From Phocoena phocoena (Eukaryota > Chordata > Mammalia > Artiodactyla > Phocoenidae): a stretch of DNA of 64,000 nucleotides. The notes below the pieces were generated by a model. That model had not been told where the DNA came from. It made no database searches and worked only from the letters and a program-made list of their open reading frames with translations. Location: positions 111,182,697 to 111,246,696 of the forward strand of contig NC_089220.1 of NCBI RefSeq assembly GCF_963924675.1, written 5' to 3'. The position numbers were made by a program, and so were the translations under genes. Each line of letters opens with the position of its first letter. The stretch's first letter is position 1. Below are positions 59,005-64,000 of this stretch, one piece after another.

Positions 59005-59150
59005 TTTTTTTGTGGTACGCGGGCCTCTCACTGCTGTGGCCTCTCCCGTTGCGGAGCACAGGCTCCAGATGCGCAGGCTCAGCGGCCATGGCTGACGGGG
59101 CCAGCCGCTCCGCGGCATGTGGGATCTTCCCGGACCAGGGCACGAACCCC
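59005..59150 (-). mobile_element. 5'-truncated CHR-1-type SINE with perfect target duplication
   Basis: TGGAGTAAATATCTTT occurs at 58989-59004 and 59151-59166. On the - strand the element starts at GGGTTCGTGCCCTGGTCCGG, missing its tRNA-like first part with the A box, and ends in a short A tail. Confidence 0.93.
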
Positions 59151-59379
59151 TGGAGTAAATATCTTTAATTATCCTTCTAGACCTTTTTATTATCTATCTG
59201 TCAGATTGATACCTGACTACTGACATCTATTGGAATGTCCTCAGCCTGTGCTAACTGCCCTGCAGACTCCTTTTAAATTTTTTTAACTAGACAATACATT
59301 GTGGACATGTGTTAAGGTTGCCGTATGAAGATTTACTTCATTCTTTATCATGGTTACACTGTTTCCCTCAGTGAAGATT

Positions 59380-59640
59380 TATAACAATACATATATATTT
59401 TTTATTTAAGTATAGTTATTTACAATGTTGTGTTAGTTTTAGGTGTACAGCAAAGTGCTTCAGATATGTATATATATATATTCTTCTTCAGATTCTTTTC
59501 ACTTGTAGGTTATTATAAAATACTGAGTATAGTTCCCTGTGCTATACAGTAGGTCCTTGTTGGTTACCTGTTTTATGAGTAGTAGTGTGTATTCGTTAAT
59601 CCCAAACTCCTAATTTATCCCCCCCCCACAGATAATAATA
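59380..59640 (-). repeat. L1 3'-end fragment (antisense)
   Basis: Contains AAGTATAGTTATTTACAATG, TGTTGTGTTAGTTTTAGGTG, ACAGCAAAGTGCTTCAGATA and CCCTGTGCTATACAGTAGGT, typical of antisense artiodactyl L1 3' ends, with a short TA microsatellite. Confidence 0.8.
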
Positions 59641-59719
59641 TTAACTAACTCACTTCGGAACATTCAGGCTTCTCAATTTTTTTTTTTTTTTTACTATTTC
59701 AAAAGAGTATATTTGTATC

Positions 59720-59885
59720 ATGTTAAGAGCACAGACTAGAAACAGGCTGCCTGGGTGCAATCCTCTTTCTGCAGCTTTCCCCTCTGTGTCCAGTCTCCGT
59801 AACTGTAAAATGGGGAGAATTAGCCCCGCCTCATAGGACTGTGAGGCTTAGATGAGTTTATATTGTAGAGCTCTTTGCACTATGT
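59720..59885 (+). repeat. MIR SINE
   Basis: Landmarks: AAGAGCACAGACTAGAAACA, GGCTGCCTGGGTGCAATCC, CCGTAACTGTAAAATGGGGA and CTCATAGGACTGTGAGGCTT. Confidence 0.85.
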
Positions 59886-60009
59886 CTCCACGTCACACAT
59901 TCTTGCTATAGTTATTCCATATGTCTTTGCAACTTGTGCTAGAATTTCTGTAAGATCGCTTTCTAGAGTGAGAATTTGTGAGATTAGACTGACCATTTAA
60001 ACTGGAGCT

Positions 60010-60300
60010 TAGAATACCTGCCAAAATTTCAAATACGTGTGCTCTTTGACCCAGCAATGCCAGTTCTGGAAATTTATCCTACAGATAGACTAGCAGGCTT
60101 GCAAAATGACACGTCTGCAAGGTTATTCATTGCGGTATTGTTTGTAACAGCAATAGACTGGAAACTAATAGGAGACCAGTTAAATAATTTATGGCTCAAC
60201 CACACAATGGATTACTATATAGCCACTTAAAAAAAAAAAAAAAGGAGAGGCTCTCTTTGCACCAATACAGAATGATATGCAAGATGTATTTTTAAGTGAA
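60010..60300 (+). repeat. Old L1 3'-region remnant
   Basis: Reads TTTGACCCAGCAATGCCAGT, TATTCATTGCGGTATTGTTT, CACACAATGGATTACTATAT and AGCCACTTAAAAAAAA, the widespread L1M ORF2 C-terminal/3' signature. Confidence 0.75.
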
Positions 60301-60499
60301 AATAAGAGTGTAATAGCTAACACTTGTATCCCATATTTCATCAGTTCTAAGATGTGCATTTTTTCACTTTGTGACATACTTGAAATGAGGATGTGTTATA
60401 GTCGAAGGCATGTCATAATTTAATTGGATTTTTTTTTCTTTCCTAGTCCATAAAATAATGATGTGTCTTACATACGTGGCATCTTGGACCTGAGGAAAT

Positions 60500-60910
60500 A
60501 CAGCCATGCTTACCCAGTGTGAGGCACTGTCCATTTCAATCTCACAACGACCCTGTGAGGGTAAGTACTATTATTTTCTACATTTCCCATGTAAGGAAGT
60601 AAGATTTGATCTTGGGCAGTCTCACTCCAGAGCCCAGGCACTTAGACTTCTGATACCACACCTGCCTATGGTGACAGCACCACATGTCACATATAGGTGG
60701 CTCACTGTGTGCCAGGCCCTGTCCTAAGTGCTTCATACATATATTTGCTCATCTCATCCTCAAATAACCATATGAGACAACCTTATTATAAAGGTGAGGA
60801 AACTGAGGCACTAAGAGGTTATGAAACTTGCTTAAAGTCACAGCTGATTTGTGGAAGAACTGGGGTTTAAACATGGGCAATCTGGCTTCAGAGATCATGC
60901 TCTCAATGCT
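60500..60910 (-). repeat. One or two MIR SINEs (antisense)
   Basis: First piece 60505-60620 (CAATCTCACAACGACCCTGT, GGGTAAGTACTATTATTTTC). Second piece 60670-60900 (GTGTGCCAGGCCCTGTCCTA, GGTGAGGAAACTGAGGCACT, AAGTCACAGCTGATTTGTGG). Confidence 0.8.
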
Positions 60911-61066
60911 ACCTTTTGTGTAAAGAAGGGGGGTAGTTATATATTCCTTTCTGCAAAATATCTTAGAAGTAATTTAACAAGTGATGCAAGTGTGTCATCA
61001 GTAGGGTAGCACGTAGGAACTGAGTAACTGGAGGATGCAAAAGTTTTTATTGCACACCTGTAAAAA

Positions 61067-61101
61067 TTCTTATTTATTTATGGCTGTGTTGGGTCTTCGT
61101 T
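61067..61101 (-). mobile_element. CHR-2-type SINE tail fragment
   Basis: The - strand reads ACGAAGACCCAACACAGCC followed by ATAAATAAATAAG, the 3' end of CHR-2. The rest of the SINE is missing and an L1 begins immediately beyond a T-rich stretch. Confidence 0.75.
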
Positions 61102-61139
61102 TCTTTTTTTTCTTTTCTTTTTTTTACAGATCTTTTCCT

Positions 61140-61850
61140 GTAATTGATATCTAGTCTCATAGCGCTGTGGTCGGAAAAGATACTTGATACAATTTCAGTT
61201 TTCTTAAATTTACCAAGGCTTGATTTGTGACCCAAGATGTGATCTATCCTGGAGAATGTTCCATGAGCACTTGAGAAAAATGTGTGTTCTGTTGTTTTTG
61301 GATGGAATGTCCTATAAATATCAATTAAGTCCATCTTGTTTAATGTATCATTTCAAGCTTGTGTTTCCTTATTTATTTTCATTTTGGATGATCTGTCCAT
61401 TGGTGAAAGTGGGGTGTTAAAGTCCCCTACTATGAATGTGTTACTGTCAATTTCCCCTTTTATGGCTGATAGTATTTGCCTTATGTACTGAGGTGCTCCT
61501 ATGTTGGGTGTATAAATATTTACAAGTGTTATATCTTCTTGGATCGATCGCTTGATCATTGTGTAGTGTCCTTCTTTGTCTCTTCTAATAGTCTTTATTT
61601 TAAAGTCTATTTTGCCTGATATGAGAATTGCTACTCCAGCTTCCTTTTGGTTTCTATTTGCATGAAATATCTTTTTCCATCCCCTTACTTTCAGTCTGTA
61701 TGTATCTCTAGGTCTGAAGTGGGTCTCTTGTAGACAGCATATACATGGGTCTTGTTTTTGTATCCATTCAGCCAATCTGTGTCTTTTGGTGGGAGCATTT
61801 AATCCATTTACATTTAAGGTAATTATCGAAATGTACGTTCCTATTCCCAT
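61140..61850 (-). pseudogene. L1 ORF2 endonuclease part
   Basis: Opens MGIGTYISIITLNVNGLNAP and is uninterrupted for 165 codons. Endonuclease features include the N of LNVNG, CCLQETHFRPRD (catalytic E) and FIVGDFNTPLSP (D and N of the GDFN motif). After a frame change near 61350 it continues MDLIDIYRTFHPKTTEHTFF and ends with RIDHILGHKSSLGKFKKTE. All domains past this point are lost. Confidence 0.9.
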
Positions 61851-61908
61851 TTTCTTAATTGTTTTGGGTTCCTTATTGTAGGTCTATTCTTTCTCTTGTG
61901 TTTCTTGC

Positions 61909-62800
61909 CTAGAGAAGTTCCTTTAGCATTTGTTGTAAAGCTGGTTTGGTGGTGCTGAACTCTCTCAGCTTTTGCTTGTCTGTAAAGGTTTTAATTTCTC
62001 CATCAAATCTGAATGAGATCCTTGCTGGGTAGAGTAATCTTGGTTGCAGGTTTTTCTCCTTTATCACTTTAAATATGTCCACCCACTCCCTTCTGGCTTG
62101 CAGAGTTTCTGCTGAAAGATCAGCTGTTAACCTTATGGGGATTCCGTTGTGTGTTATTTGTTGTTTTCCCCTTGCTGCTTTTAATATGCTTTCTTTGTAT
62201 TTAATTTTTGACAGTTTGATTAATATGTGTCTTGGCGTATTTCTCCTTGGATTTATCTTGTATGGGACTCTGTGTTTCCTGGACTTGATTAACTATTTCC
62301 TTTCCTATATTAGGGAAGTTTTCAACTATAATCTCTTCAAATATTTTCTCAGTCCCTTTCTTTTTCTCTTCTTCTTCTGGAACCCCTATAATTCGAATGT
62401 TGGTGCATTTAATGTTGTCCCAGAGGTCTCTGAGACTGTCCTCAGTTCTTTTCATTCTTTTTTCTTTATTCTGCTCTGCAGTAGTTATTTCCACTATTTT
62501 ATCTTCCAGGTCACTTATCCATTCTTCTGCCTCAGTTATTCTGCTATTGATCCCATCTAGAGTATTTTTCATTTCATTTATTATGTTGTTCATCATTGCT
62601 TGTTTCATCTTTAGTTCTTCTATGTCTTTATTAAATGTTTCTTGCATTTTGTCTATTCTATTTCCAAGATTTTGGATCATTTTTACTATCATTATTCTGA
62701 ATTCTTTTACAGGTAGGCTTCCTATTTCCTCTTCATTTGTGAGGTCTGGTGGGTTTTTATCTTGCTCCTTCATCTGCTGTGTATTTTTCTGTCTTCTCAT
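61909..62800 (-). pseudogene. L1 ORF1, frameshifted
   Basis: Opens MRRQKNTQQMKEQDKNPPDL with 199 codons open (to 62201). A coiled coil with KMQETFNKDIEELKMKQ is followed by RDLWDNIKCTNIRIIGVPEE and KIFEEIIVENFPNIGKE at the RRM. After a frameshift, the C-terminal domain (RLTADLSAETLQARREWVD, FRFDGEIKTFTDKQKLREFS) continues to a stop at 61909-61911. Confidence 0.9.
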
Positions 62801-62809
62801 TTTGTTTAT

Positions 62810-64000
62810 CTTACTGTGTTTGGTGTCTACTTTTTGCAGGCTGCGGGTTCGTAGTTCCTGTTGTTTTTGGTGTCTGTCCCCAGTGGCTAAGGTTGGTTCA
62901 GTGGGTTGTGTAGGCTTCCTGGTGGAGGGGACTAGTGCCTGTGTTCTGGTGGATGAGGCTGGATCTTGTCTTTCTGGTGGGCAGGTCCACGTCTGGTGGT
63001 GTGTTTTGATGTGTCTGTGGACTTATTATGATTTTAGGCAGCTTCTCTGCTAATGGGTGGGGTTGTGTTCCTGTTTTGCTAGTTGTTTGGCATAGGATGT
63101 CCAGCACTGTAGCTTACCGGTCGTTGAGTGAAGCTGGGTGCTGGCGTTGAGATGGAGATCTCGGGGAGATTTTTGCCATTTGATATTATGTGGAGCTGGG
63201 AGGTCTCTTGTGGACCAGTGTCCTGAAGTTGGCTCTCCCACCTCAGAGGCATAGCACTGACTCCTGGCTGCAGCACCAAGAGCCTTTCATCCACACGGCT
63301 CAGAATAAAAGGGAGAAAAAGTCGAGAGAAAGAATTAGTAGAAGTAGGAAGAAAGAAAGAAAGAAAGATAGGAAGGAAGGAAGAAGATAAAGTAAAATAA
63401 AATAAATATAATAAAGTTATTAAATTAAAAAATAATTATTAAAAGAAAATTAAAAAACAAAACAAAAAAATGGACGGATAGAACCTTAGGACAAATGGTG
63501 GAAGCAAAGCTATACAGACAAAATCTCATACAGAAGCATACACATACACACTCACAAAAAGAGGAAAAGGGGAAGAAATCATAAATCTTGCTCTCAAAGT
63601 CCACCTCCCTAATTTGGAATGATTGGTTGTCTATTCAGGTATTCCACAGATGCAGGTACATCAAGTTGATTGTGAAGCTTTAATCCGCTGCTTCTGAGGC
63701 TGCTGGGAGAGATTTCCCTTTCTCTTCTTTGTTCTCACAGATCCCAGGGGCTCAGCTTTGGATTTGGCCCCGCCTCTGCGTGTAGGTCGCTGGAGGGCGT
63801 CTGTTCTTAGCTGGGGCAGGACGGGGTTAAAGGAGCCGCTGATTCGGGGACTCTGGCTCACTCAGGCCAGTGGGGGAGGGAGGGATACGGAGTGCAGGGC
63901 GAGCCTGCGGTGGCAGAGGCCGGAGTGACGTTGCACCAGCCTGAGGCTCGCCGTGCATTCTCCCGGGGAAGTTTTCCCTAGATCCTGGTAACCTGGCAGT
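62810..64000 (-). promoter_or_regulatory. L1 5' UTR / internal promoter region (partial)
   Basis: Sequence upstream of ORF1 on the - strand, GC-rich near 63700-64000, with an A/GAAA-rich interruption at about 63345-63480 that may be a local repeat. By L1 biology the internal promoter lies here. The window ends inside it. Confidence 0.7.
63345..63480. repeat. (GAAA)n/(GGAA)n and A/T-rich low-complexity tract
   Basis: GAAAGAAAGAAAGA then GGAAGGAAGG, TAAAATAAAATAAA and ATAATTATT-type sequence inside the L1 5' UTR. Confidence 0.85.

Larger units (their letters stand above)
56225..61066. other. Intergenic stretch between the two L1 elements
   Basis: No functional gene recognised. It holds a CHR-2-type SINE (56481-56827), a possible decayed retrocopy (about 57250-57900), a SINE chimera (58087-58380), a truncated SINE (59005-59150), L1 3'-end remnants (56330-56460, 59380-59640, 60010-60300) and MIRs (59720-59885, 60500-60910). 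The stretch 58390-58780 shows nothing identifiable. Confidence 0.7.
61126..64000 (-). mobile_element. LINE-1 (antisense), 5' part present, ends early in ORF2
   Basis: Reading from the window edge on the - strand: GC-rich 5' UTR (from beyond 64000 to about 62810), ORF1 (62800-61909), ORF2 from 61850. ORF2 is open through the endonuclease and then runs into an A-rich tract at about 61125-61101, followed by a SINE tail. The reverse transcriptase and 3' UTR are absent. The 5' end lies outside the window. Confidence 0.92.

Noticed and set aside
62397..63053. 218-codon open frame on the + strand
   Set aside because: Antisense to ORF1 of the second L1, with the same Leu/Ser/Phe-rich composition; a shadow frame.
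29811..64000. ANP32A or another neighbouring protein gene downstream of CORO2B
   Set aside because: Expected from human gene order, but no exon with its acidic tail or leucine-rich repeats is visible on either strand. It probably lies beyond 64000.

Overview
This window is nuclear DNA from a mammal, almost certainly a cetacean or close relative (Whippomorpha). The evidence is many copies of the tRNA-derived CHR-type SINEs (short CHR-1-like and longer CHR-2-like forms), cetartiodactyl-type L1 elements and old mammalian MIR repeats. There are no operons, ribosome binding sites, CRISPR arrays or other prokaryotic features.

Positions 1-29.8 kb hold the 3' part of one protein-coding gene on the + strand, CORO2B (coronin-2B, an actin-binding WD40 protein). 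Ten coding exons lie between 2829 and 27952. All have GT-AG borders and join in frame to 408 residues plus a stop. They cover residues 73-480 of a 480-residue coronin-2B; the first 72 codons and the promoter lie upstream of the window. The 3' UTR runs to a poly(A) signal at 29787-29792 and contains an uninterrupted run of 37 C.

Positions 29.8-64 kb are intergenic, and I recognise no functional gene there. This part is dominated by transposable elements. (1) A decayed, internally deleted gammaretrovirus-like provirus (35939-41775) keeps both LTRs, a tRNA-Arg-type primer binding site, a polypurine tract, and fragments of capsid, nucleocapsid and protease. Three SINEs are nested in it. (2) A + strand L1 (50934-56213) has both ends and an 11-bp target-site duplication, but its ORFs are broken, ORF2 is internally deleted, and a SINE sits inside it. 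(3) A - strand L1 (61126 to beyond 64000) has its 5' part present but stops early in ORF2. (4) SINEs, several with clear target-site duplications, include a two-SINE cassette flanked by a single duplication and a head-to-head SINE chimera.

I found no convincing new functional system. The most useful second-look items are the provirus and its primer binding site, the two-SINE cassette, the head-to-head SINE junction, the prematurely ended L1, a tiny polyadenylated retrocopy inside a MIR, and the poly(C) tract in the CORO2B 3' UTR.
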